21,050 bases of DNA from Isoetes engelmannii (lineage: Eukaryota > Streptophyta > Lycopodiopsida > Isoetales > Isoetaceae): the NCBI GenBank assembly GCA_011763485.2, contig JAANSK020273935.1, forward strand, positions 1 through 21,050, written 5' to 3'. Below the pieces are notes generated by a model, which saw only the letters and a list, made by a program, of their open reading frames with translations, made no database searches and was not told the origin of the DNA. The translations under genes and the position numbers were made by a program. This document shows, one piece after another, positions 18,301 to 21,050 of the stretch (its first letter is position 1; every line of letters begins with the position of its first letter).

Positions 18301-19719
18301 ATTAGGAACTAGAAATGGTTCAATTGCTGTCTAAAGCCAAAACACGACCCTTAAACAATAAGATTGAACCGTCAACTTTTTTAAGGTGCCCTAAAAGTAA
18401 GAAATGCAAGAGACAGCGGGTCAAAGACATCTTTTGAAATTGACTCCAATTCATGAAGAATGTATTCTATTTGTTAAGGTTCACATTCTAAACTTGGTTT
18501 CACCAAATGCCCAATGAGCATATTGAATAAATATTGTACCCGTTGATTTGTTGAAACCAGTTTAGTGGAGTATTCAGTCAAGTACACAGATACAAGAGAG
18601 CATCATAACATATTCCCCAACTTGGATTGTCCCAGCAATTTGTTAAGACTGTGGCACATTGGTTGATAATTAAACTTCGCTTATGTGAGGCATGAAAATT
18701 TACCAGCTTTAGCGTATATGCTGAACATGGACTGTCTTTGTTTAGCATGCCAAAGTAGATAGTGTCACGAACGTTTCGAACTCGTTCTGAGCCTACAAAG
18801 CCCACTATTTCATGTAAGCATCAAATATCATAAGAAACAGTTTACTACAAGGCCTAAGCAAGTAAAACCAAGGTCGGATCAAGAAAAAAGTCTCAAAAAA
18901 TTAACTAGTTGCAAGACAGGGCATCCCCTCCTCCAATCACCAGATGGTCCTCCACGCAGATCAATGAAATGCAAAATGATAAACTATATTAATGAGTCTA
19001 AGCTTGTAATAATTTGACACGTTTTTATAAGTACCTGCTCTGAATAAACCTCAAGTTACTATCTCAAAATCCATGGAATACCAATTCTGAACAAATTTCA
19101 TGTCCCAGTTTCCACTAGATAAACCCAAAACAGATATTGACAGCTTACCAGAAATTAATTTTTAGTTTCCATGCAAGCAAAGAGCTGCGTTTTAGCCAAC
19201 TGAATTGACTGCTCTAAACTTTCTTTTATAGCTTTGGAGTCAATCAAGGATCTGGATCATAGACTATCTTGGTATGCCAATACTTTTAGAATCTTGATCT
19301 AGGTTAATCTCACTTTCTTATAATCACTAGGGGTACCCAGCACCAAATCGCCATTTGCTACAACATATCAACTTATATAAAAAATTGCATATTGCACCGT
19401 TAATATCCATGAATTACTAGAAACAGACAATTCAATATCAGATATCTTGGCGAAAGGCAATGCATGTGCCAGAGCGAAGAACATTTATATATAAGTTTGA
19501 AATTACCTGCGAAATAGAACAAGGCTCCTAAATCTCCAGTTGGGTAGAAGCACGCACAATGAACTCCCAGATTCGATGTGGCCTATCAAAGTAGTGTAAT
19601 GTTAACAATATTGTTAGCAAGATGTAACGATTCAAACTGAAGATGAAAAATGTTTCCTATAACTATGTCCTGCCAACAAAAAGCAATTGGATACATCATA
19701 AACTCACCACATTTGTCAT
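252..19719 (-). CDS. Class I-like phosphoinositide 3-kinase with RBD, C2, helical and kinase domains (multi-exon, 3' end off the left edge)
   Basis: A split gene of at least 19 coding exons (minus strand, listed separately). Exons: 19719-19708, 19582-19507, 18804-18704, 17865-17804, 17737-17632, 16443-16331, 16082-15959, 15902-15734, 15309-15190, 14857-14798, 14729-14594, 14047-14002, 13555-13448, 13313-13190, 13122-12894, 12715-12532, 12104-11985, gap, 547-413, 325-252. About 700 residues are visible: RBD about 30-115, C2 about 120-300, helical about 315-525, kinase from about 530. Known for the family: these enzymes phosphorylate the 3-OH of inositol lipids at membranes. [25 protein letters not shown] and HIDFGH are intact. 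The RBD, and a basic activation loop with GVRRERARF in place of the class III loop, argue for class I or class II rather than Vps34. No p85-binding (ABD) region precedes the RBD. The seen exons contain no stops in frame, so I infer a live gene. One exon is missing from the model, and the C-terminus is outside the window. Confidence 0.85.
413..547 (-). CDS. PI3K-like exon (catalytic loop)
   Basis: 135 bases between TTTTCTATGTAG and GTATGTTA, phase 1 in and phase 1 out. It encodes [20 protein letters not shown], then the catalytic loop [11 protein letters not shown] and LKENGELF. The catalytic Asp and Asn of DRHxxN are present. HNDNIM with preceding CVAT is the class I/II form; class III has HLDNLL after SVITY. 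Confidence 0.96.
952..1003. repeat. 26-bp perfect tandem duplication
   Basis: The unit beginning AGCATTCCTAAAGGAATT is present twice head to tail at 952-977 and 978-1003 with no difference. It contains the palindrome-like core ATTCCTAAAGGAAT. The surrounding 560-1570 is AT-rich intron sequence in which I see no gene. Confidence 0.9.
1199..1238. repeat. Inverted repeat (hairpin)
   Basis: AGTTTCTATA (1206-1215) and TATAGAAACT (1222-1231) are perfect 10-bp arms around a 6-base loop. Imperfect pairing extends outward through TAGCTA motifs. Role unknown; it may be a remnant of a small inverted-repeat element. Confidence 0.7.
1571..1602 (-). other. LINE poly(A) tail (T-rich on the plus strand)
   Basis: CTTTTTTTCTTTTTTC then a long T run ending at AATG. 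It lies downstream of ORF2 on the element's strand after about 550 bases of 3' untranslated sequence. This marks the likely 3' end of the LINE. Confidence 0.7.
2160..2900 (-). pseudogene. LINE ORF2 C-terminal zinc-binding region
   Basis: The open stretch 2831-2619 contains [20 protein letters not shown], then [14 protein letters not shown]. This is the zf-RVT pattern of plant L1 elements (WxxxWxxxxPxKxxxFxWxxxxxRLxTxxxLxxR). The following Cys-rich [12 protein letters not shown] region (near 2620) fits the zinc ligands. Broken by stops. Confidence 0.8.
3380..4530 (-). pseudogene. LINE ORF2 reverse transcriptase domain
   Basis: The stretch 4529-4182 has [20 protein letters not shown], the classic KxxGPDGLPxEFYxxxW of L1 RT. 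Further on, in shifted frames, come [29 protein letters not shown] (about 4010-3950, palm aspartate) and VDDTFLFL (about 3735, the catalytic YxDD box). Several stops and frame changes separate these blocks. Confidence 0.9.
5101..5696 (-). pseudogene. LINE ORF2 N-terminus: AP-like endonuclease
   Basis: ATG at 5696 opens [12 protein letters not shown]-like sequence, comparable with the MNILSWNVRG start of plant L1 ORF2. Downstream come [17 protein letters not shown] and, in the open stretch 5475-5101, [19 protein letters not shown], then [11 protein letters not shown] and DRCGRG. GDFN is the endonuclease metal and DNA contact motif. An (AGAT)n run at 5613-5634 interrupts the coding frame near the start. 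Confidence 0.85.
5800..7250 (-). pseudogene. LINE ORF1-like region
   Basis: Several overlapping minus-strand open stretches (7251-6775, 6735-6484, 6356-5823) lie where an L1 ORF1 is expected. The middle one has [20 protein letters not shown]-like sequence; the last is rich in Ser, Pro, Gln and Glu with [19 protein letters not shown]. No intact zinc knuckle was recognised, so the assignment rests mainly on position upstream of ORF2. Confidence 0.5.
7442..8110 (+). other. Unidentified plus-strand open stretches with a LINE/SINE-like 3' end
   Basis: Open frames at 7442-7759 and 7883-8110 overlap with another at 7707-7937. One reads [20 protein letters not shown] and [19 protein letters not shown] recognise no family. 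The segment ends in GGGCCCGTTGACCTCTTGGT and a GGACAATAAAA motif, then the AATTCAATTCAATT tail at 8140-8154, which resembles the 3' end of a retroposed element. It may be a 3'-end fragment of a plus-strand non-LTR element. Confidence 0.35.
8140..8154 (+). repeat. (TCAAT)n-type short tail
   Basis: Three TCAATTCAATTCAATT-like units directly after AATAAAA. Short simple-repeat tails of this kind occur at the 3' ends of non-LTR elements. It lies within the giant intron and marks a likely junction at about 8154. Confidence 0.5.
8200..8505 (+). other. Unidentified 100-residue open stretch
   Basis: Reads [20 protein letters not shown], then [20 protein letters not shown] and [20 protein letters not shown] before a stop. 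It is fairly hydrophilic and basic. I recognise no domain. It directly precedes a reverse-transcriptase fragment on the same strand, so it may be part of the same old non-LTR element. A chance open frame is also possible. Confidence 0.3.
8518..9030 (+). mobile_element. Non-LTR reverse transcriptase fragment, second LINE lineage
   Basis: [20 protein letters not shown] at 8529-8590 is the catalytic YADD block of a LINE RT. It is followed by [11 protein letters not shown] and, near 8890-8995, by [20 protein letters not shown] with [11 protein letters not shown]. The YADDIVLL wording and the thumb sequence differ from the L1 on the other strand. Frames change several times; both ends are ragged. 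Confidence 0.75.
9031..11014. other. Intron sequence without recognised genes
   Basis: Contains a 13-base G run (9071-9083) and short open frames on both strands. On the minus strand at about 10400-10020 there is faintly coding-like sequence with several stops, perhaps an old transposon remnant. No family could be named. Confidence 0.5.
11015..11140. repeat. Degenerate ~20-bp minisatellite
   Basis: Units of the form CAGAGCAAGATTATCACAC begin at 11047, 11066, 11087 and 11107, with related CATAGC starts at 11015 and 11128. Periods between neighbouring units are 19-21 bases, apart from a longer first spacing. AGCAAGATTATCA and AGCAGGATTATCA are the best kept parts. Confidence 0.75.
11408..11427. 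repeat. Perfect 8-bp hairpin
   Basis: ACACCTAG and CTAGGTGT are perfect arms around the loop TTGT. It lies after a C run (11356-11364) and a T run (11371-11384). The layout stem plus T-run recalls a terminator but in a plant intron is probably incidental. Confidence 0.6.
11535..11898. repeat. 188-bp tandem duplication, two diverged copies
   Basis: Copy 1 (about 11535-11708) and copy 2 (about 11723-11898) share TCTACGTG(A/G)TGGCTGG, CATACCCTTCTTAACTATAG, CATGAGCATGCAA and AAGGAACTCAACTTGA. They differ by scattered substitutions and small indels. The right copy ends about 90 bases from exon 17 of the kinase gene. Confidence 0.9.
11985..12104 (-). CDS. PI3K-like exon 17 (kinase hinge region)
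   Basis: 120 bases between GCTATCTACAG and GTTGGTAA, phase 0 to phase 0. It encodes [20 protein letters not shown], then [23 protein letters not shown].(L/M)xPYxC(V/L)ATxxxxGxIxVVxxSxTIAxI is a class I pattern. Class III reads ATGxxEGMLEFI at this place. Directly downstream lies the 11.4 kb gap to exon 18. Confidence 0.94.
12435..12452. repeat. (CT)n microsatellite
   Basis: Nine CT units in the intron just downstream of the ATP-binding exon of the kinase gene. Confidence 0.9.
12532..12715 (-). CDS. PI3K-like exon 16 (kinase N-lobe, ATP-binding lysine)
   Basis: 184 bases between CATATTTCAG and GTCACTCT. It encodes [18 protein letters not shown] and [14 protein letters not shown]. Known for the family: the second residue group here (IFKxGDDLRQD) carries the lysine that contacts ATP. 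The segment MxSKxxPLxxxxxN is typical of class I (MDSKMKPLWIVYSN type). Phase 2 in, phase 0 out. Confidence 0.95.
12894..13122 (-). CDS. PI3K-like exon 15 (end of helical domain, start of kinase)
   Basis: Encodes [19 protein letters not shown], then [20 protein letters not shown], and a stretch ending [11 protein letters not shown]. The last part matches the LPxxFxxPLDP(G/S) segment that leads into the kinase N-lobe. It ends at a GTCTTCC donor in phase 2. A second acceptor at 13133 (CTTGCAG) would add AGIG but has no phase-compatible donor in exon 14. Confidence 0.85.
13190..13313 (-). CDS. PI3K-like exon 14 (helical domain)
   Basis: Starts after GTTGATGCAG. It encodes [20 protein letters not shown] and [13 protein letters not shown]. 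It matches ALKYE....SPLxxFLLxRAxxxxxIGHxxFWxL of the PIK domain. The 3' border is unsure: the only phase-compatible donor is GTTTTC at 13189 joined to an acceptor at 13123, making a 67-base intron. Confidence 0.85.
13448..13555 (-). CDS. PI3K-like exon 13 (helical domain)
   Basis: 108 bases between GCTTATACAG and GTACTATA, phase 0 to phase 0. It encodes [18 protein letters not shown] and [14 protein letters not shown]. This is the canonical PIK segment (LxxxxxxPxVRxYAVxxLxxxxDxxxxxYLxQLVQ), so family membership is firm here. Confidence 0.93.
14002..14047 (-). CDS. PI3K-like exon 12 (helical domain)
   Basis: 46 bases between ATTTTCAG and GTATGCTG, phase 2 in and phase 0 out, encoding [15 protein letters not shown]. 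It matches the family pattern xWxxIxPxxALEL. An alternative acceptor 13 bases further in (GATGAG then TGG) would pair with a GT donor 10 bases downstream of the GC donor, but loses WLDE and changes the helix spacing. Confidence 0.8.
14048..14593 (-). other. GC-AG intron of the kinase gene
   Basis: The donor reads AG then GCAAGTAG, the usual strong form of a GC donor. The acceptor is AATTTTCAG. Splicing here gives AG plus G (Arg) and the helical-domain sequence MDAYRWLDEW. A GT donor 10 bases further on would be out of phase with this acceptor. Confidence 0.65.
14594..14729 (-). CDS. PI3K-like exon 11 (start of helical domain)
   Basis: 136 bases from acceptor TTTCTAAAG. It encodes [30 protein letters not shown] and MDAY. 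LxxxEKxLxWxxR...xxPxALPxFLxxVxW is the first helix pair of the PIK accessory domain. The exon is read as ending before a GC donor (AG then GCAAGT). This keeps exactly 15 residues between the two conserved tryptophans, as in p110 alpha. Confidence 0.85.
14798..14857 (-). CDS. PI3K-like exon 10 (linker)
   Basis: 60 bases between CATATTTCAG and GTATGACA, phase 1 to phase 1. It encodes [19 protein letters not shown]. An earlier GTGAAT donor after the ATG codon would throw exon 11 out of frame, so the GTATGA donor was chosen. Confidence 0.7.
15190..15309 (-). CDS. PI3K-like exon 9 (C2 end and linker)
   Basis: 120 bases between TGCTTCCAG and GTGAGTTG, phase 1 to phase 1. It encodes [20 protein letters not shown], then [20 protein letters not shown]. 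This corresponds to the end of C2 and the start of the linker to the helical domain. No family motif is strong here; placement rests on splice sites, phase and open frame. Confidence 0.75.
15734..15902 (-). CDS. PI3K-like exon 8 (second half of C2)
   Basis: 169 bases between GATTTACAG and GTAAGAAT. It encodes [19 protein letters not shown] and [14 protein letters not shown]. The family pattern here is (A)xLxxxIY ... xxWxNxxxFDY ... LxLW, so VGWANFHF and LHLW are recognisable landmarks. Phase 0 in, phase 1 out. Confidence 0.88.
15959..16082 (-). CDS. PI3K-like exon 7 (C2 core)
   Basis: 124 bases between CTTATATTAG and GTACGTAC, phase 2 in and phase 0 out. It encodes [17 protein letters not shown] and [20 protein letters not shown]. 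NPxWNxxLxFxVxLxxLP is the hallmark of the PI3K-type C2 domain, seen as SNPRWNEWLNYDIYIPDLP in p110 alpha. Confidence 0.88.
16083..16330 (-). other. Likely U12-type GT-AG intron of the kinase gene
   Basis: The donor begins GTATCC, the core of the minor spliceosome donor, though the next two bases depart from the CTT consensus. TTCCTTAAT at 16101-16093 matches the U12 branch-site consensus TTCCTTRAY, with its branch A about 11 bases from the acceptor. There is no long pyrimidine tract. The junction restores C2 sequence VVRLHHGAECL. Confidence 0.65.
16331..16443 (-). CDS. PI3K-like exon 6 (start of C2)
   Basis: 113 bases from acceptor TTCCTGCAG. It encodes [24 protein letters not shown] and HYMHIVVR, and ends in phase 2 at CGTCT followed by GTATCC. 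A nearer AG at 16433 would put the exon out of frame. VVR plus L, joined to HHGAECL of exon 7, reproduces the C2 pattern IYVxxxxYHGGEPL of p110. A further in-phase exon between exons 5 and 6 cannot be excluded. Confidence 0.72.
16444..17631. other. Long intron between RBD and C2 exons
   Basis: Nearly 1.2 kb with no confirmed exon. A minus-strand open stretch (16855-16631, [18 protein letters not shown]) begins after an AAAAG but has no supporting motif. A tRNA-like B-box is noted at 17292-17310. A further small exon cannot be excluded. Confidence 0.5.
17292..17310 (-). other. tRNA B-box-like hairpin, possible SINE remnant
   Basis: On the minus strand CCAGGGTTCAATTCCCTGG has 6-bp arms and the Pol III B-box core GGTTCAATTCC. 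No clear A-box or full cloverleaf is visible upstream, so this is at best the 3' half of an old tRNA-derived SINE. Confidence 0.35.
17632..17737 (-). CDS. PI3K-like exon 5 (end of RBD)
   Basis: 106 bases between AATCTGAAG and GTAAGTTT. It encodes [19 protein letters not shown], then PKKSTFELC. The pattern YI..C....(V/M)..L.L(V/M) is the closing helix and strand of the p110 RBD (YIRSCIML...LML in p110 alpha). Vps34 has no such domain, so exons 3-5 are a main reason for the class I/II assignment. Confidence 0.82.
17804..17865 (-). CDS. PI3K-like exon 4 (RBD)
   Basis: 62 bases between TTGTTTCAG and GTAAGTCA. It encodes [20 protein letters not shown]. Joined to exon 3 it gives YTLKLVGLGLYL, which lines up with YVLKVCGCDEYF-type sequence in animal p110 RBDs. 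Phase 0 in, phase 2 out. Confidence 0.8.
18704..18804 (-). CDS. PI3K-like exon 3 (RBD)
   Basis: 101 bases between an AAATAG acceptor and a GTAAATTT donor, phase 1 in and phase 0 out. It encodes [18 protein letters not shown] and ends with YTLKL. In class I p110 proteins an equivalent strand reads YxLKVCG and lies in the second half of the Ras-binding domain, directly before the segment supplied by exon 4. Confidence 0.75.
19507..19582 (-). CDS. PI3K-like exon 2 (N-terminus, into RBD)
   Basis: Follows an acceptor ending TTTGATAG and ends before GTAATTTC. It enters in phase 0 and leaves in phase 1, giving 25 codons plus one base. The frame reads [20 protein letters not shown] and onward. It probably forms the first strands of the RBD; similarity here is too weak to prove this alone. 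Its place rests on phase agreement with exon 3. Confidence 0.6.
19708..19719 (-). CDS. PI3K-like exon 1 (start codon, MTNV)
   Basis: ATG at 19719 followed by three codons and a GTGAGT donor at 19707. This ATG is chosen because it alone puts exon 2 and exon 3 into the open frame that leads into the RBD. An in-frame TGA lies about 36 bases upstream, so the frame does not extend. Another ATG at 19735 is out of frame. The very short N-terminus is the least certain part of the model; a missed upstream exon is possible. Confidence 0.5.
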
Positions 19720-19735
19720 GATCTTTAGAAGACAT
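19708..19735 (-). promoter_or_regulatory. Possible overlapping upstream ORF at the kinase start
   Basis: An ATG at 19735 (MSSKDHDKC) lies 16 bases before the chosen start and is out of frame with it. After splicing it would run through exon 2 and stop in exon 3. If the transcript starts above it, scanning ribosomes meet it first, which could lower kinase output. Confidence 0.35.
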
Positions 19736-20220
19736 AGTCGCACCTTCTTTGTTCAAGCGAAGTCTCGGAATCGCAGTTGAAAATGGTAATAGAGAATGAA
19801 CACCATGCTTAGGTATCCAACAATCAAATTCTGTTTACGTGCTCTTCGTCATTTTTACTGGCATCATGTGTATACCGTATGTATAGTGCGTGCCGTCGTG
19901 TACATTACTTACATTAATACTACATTTTAACGATACGTTAGAGGAACTTTAAAATGTGACAGTTGAGGCAATTTTTGGATTGCCCCTGTTAAGGGGCAAT
20001 TCGTTAAGGGGAGGATGGGTCTTTTTGGGCATCTTGAGGTATATTTTAGCATATCTATTAATCTAACGGCTAACTAGTTTCCCGGTGGTGAAAAAGTTTT
20101 TGGTATTTTTCTAATATGATTTATTTTCTTAACACCGGAAAGTTTTGAGATCCACCGGATAGTCATTTTATATTCTAATTTTTTCAAAACACAAGCTCTC
20201 AATGGTGCTTCCCTATCATA
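19736..20220. other. Upstream intergenic stretch of the kinase gene
   Basis: Presumed 5' untranslated region and promoter of the minus-strand kinase gene. ACTATACATAC near 19872-19890 on the minus strand is a weak TATA-like site. Two inverted repeats lie here: ACATTTTAA/TTAAAATGT (19922-19957) and ATTGCCCCT/AGGGGCAAT around GTTA (19979-20000). No coding sequence is seen. Confidence 0.45.
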
Positions 20221-20348
20221 TCTCCTAAAAAAAAATCCTCCTATGCTCTGATCTATTTTTGGGGATGTGGTTTAACCCATTCGATCTCCTAAAAAAAAAT
20301 CCTCCTATGCTCTGATCTATTTTTGGGGATGTGGTTTAACCCGTTCGA
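20221..20348. repeat. 64-bp tandem duplication, nearly identical
   Basis: Units at 20221-20284 and 20285-20348 begin TCTCCTAAAAAAAAATCCTC and differ at only one base that I can see (CCATTCG against CCGTTCG). This suggests a recent duplication. Confidence 0.93.
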
Positions 20349-20424
20349 TCAGGGTCTTCAAAATTCAATGGTTGTCGTGGACTGTCGCCTAGGTGAACAC
20401 TGAAATTGTGCCAGCATTATTGCT

Positions 20425-20565
20425 TTGCCCCTTCTGATTATGGTTTCCTGCAACCCTCTGATATGCCTACGCATTCTGCAAGCACTTGCCCCTTTTGATT
20501 ATGGTTTCATGCAGCCCTATAATCTTTATGCAACTCTATAATATGGCTATGTATTCTGCAAAAAT
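20425..20565. repeat. Imperfect ~61-bp tandem repeat
   Basis: TTGCCCCTTCTGATTATGGT at 20425 recurs at 20486 with changes, and both copies end in ATTCTGCAA. The second copy is longer because of an inner repeat (ATGCAGCCCTATAAT / ATGCAACTCTATAAT). It lies just upstream of the DXR fragment. Confidence 0.8.
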
Positions 20566-20615
20566 TGAGCAAGGTTTCTTTCTTTGTTAATGGCTGTGGA
20601 ATCTTCTTTCACACT

Positions 20616-20978
20616 GAAACAGAATATGCAGGTGGTCCATATGTGTTGCCCCTTACTCAGAAGCATGGTGTGAAAATTCTACCTGCAGATTCTGAGCATT
20701 CTGCAATTTTTCAGGTCTGAGGCATTGATTCAATTGAGATCATAATAAATAGATGAATTCTTCTATGATTTCCTTTGCCAGTGCATTCAAGGTCTGGCTG
20801 AACGTGGTCTTCGACGCATTAATTTTTGACTGCTTCTGGAGGAGCATTCAGGTCTGTTTTTGTTGCATGATATGGCATCTGTAACATGGCTAATTTATTT
20901 GCATATCTTTGCAACTTAGAGATTTTGCAAACGCTTAGATCATCTTCTTATTTTTATGTTCAGAGACTGGCCCGTTGA
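20616..20978 (+). pseudogene. DXR: Fragment of 1-deoxy-D-xylulose 5-phosphate reductoisomerase (DXR), introns kept, broken
   Basis: Three exon pieces: 20616-20714 ([19 protein letters not shown], then [10 protein letters not shown]), 20782-20851 (CIQGLAERGLRRI ... TASGGAF) and from 20964 (RDWPVE). Introns at 20715-20781 and 20852-20963 have GT and AG ends. Known DXR reads [34 protein letters not shown], LRRIxLTASGGAFRDWPVE, so the match is firm. DXR makes MEP in the plastid isoprenoid pathway. Two extra bases in the middle exon shift the frame and create a TGA. The upstream part (ANKETLI in the family) is poorly kept, and the third exon dissolves into GAA repeats. It is probably a DNA-level copy, not a processed one, as introns remain. 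Confidence 0.85.
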
Positions 20979-21050
20979 AGAAGAAGAAGAAGAAGAAGAA
21001 GAAGAAGAAGAAGAAGAAGAAGAAGAAGAAGAAGAAGAAGAAGAAGAAGA
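20977..21050 (+). repeat. (GAA)n microsatellite, runs off the right edge
   Basis: Pure GAA units for at least 74 bases, starting exactly where the DXR fragment reads DWPVE and continuing to the window end. It may have grown from the GAAAAG codons (Glu-Lys) found there in intact DXR. Confidence 0.95.

Noticed and set aside
252-19719. Reading the kinase as the ordinary plant Vps34 (class III).
   Set aside because: Exons 3-5 encode an RBD-like region and the catalytic loop is HNDNIM with a basic activation loop; Vps34 has neither. LDLHLTPYK alone is Vps34-like.

Overview
The window looks like nuclear DNA of a land plant, probably a seed plant. The evidence is AT-rich sequence, many GT-AG introns, a plant-type L1 LINE, and an intron-bearing fragment of the plastid isoprenoid gene DXR. 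Species cannot be read from the sequence. The left edge cuts through the main gene and the right edge ends inside a (GAA)n microsatellite.

Most of the window (about 252 to 19719, minus strand) is one split gene. I could rebuild 19 coding exons by hand, with compatible phases at every junction except across one gap. Together they encode about 700 residues with the order Ras-binding domain (RBD), C2, helical (PIK accessory) domain and PI3/PI4-kinase domain. The kinase motifs are [25 protein letters not shown] and HIDFGH, and the activation loop carries a basic GVRRERARF stretch. This matches class I (and partly class II) phosphoinositide 3-kinases, not the class III Vps34 enzyme that is the PI3K generally described in plants. 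The C-terminal exons lie beyond the left edge. One short exon between the kinase N-lobe and the catalytic loop was not found.

Layout, right to left along the gene. 19719-17632: start and RBD (exons 1-5). 16443-15190: C2 (exons 6-9), including a likely U12-type intron. 14857-12894: helical domain (exons 10-15), including a likely GC-AG intron. 12715-11985: kinase N-lobe (exons 16-17). 11984-548: a giant 11.4 kb intron or intron pair. 547-252: catalytic and activation loops (exons 18-19).

The giant intron holds a decayed L1-type LINE (about 1571-7260, same strand as the gene), an unidentified open stretch at 7442-8110 that ends in a TCAATTCAATT-type tail, a plus-strand reverse-transcriptase fragment (about 8518-9030), a roughly 20-bp minisatellite (11015-11140) and a 188-bp tandem duplication (11535-11898).

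Right of the gene, 19736-20400 is an intergenic, promoter-bearing stretch with hairpins and a fresh 64-bp tandem duplication. At 20616-21050, on the opposite strand, lies a broken fragment of DXR that keeps two introns and runs into (GAA)n.
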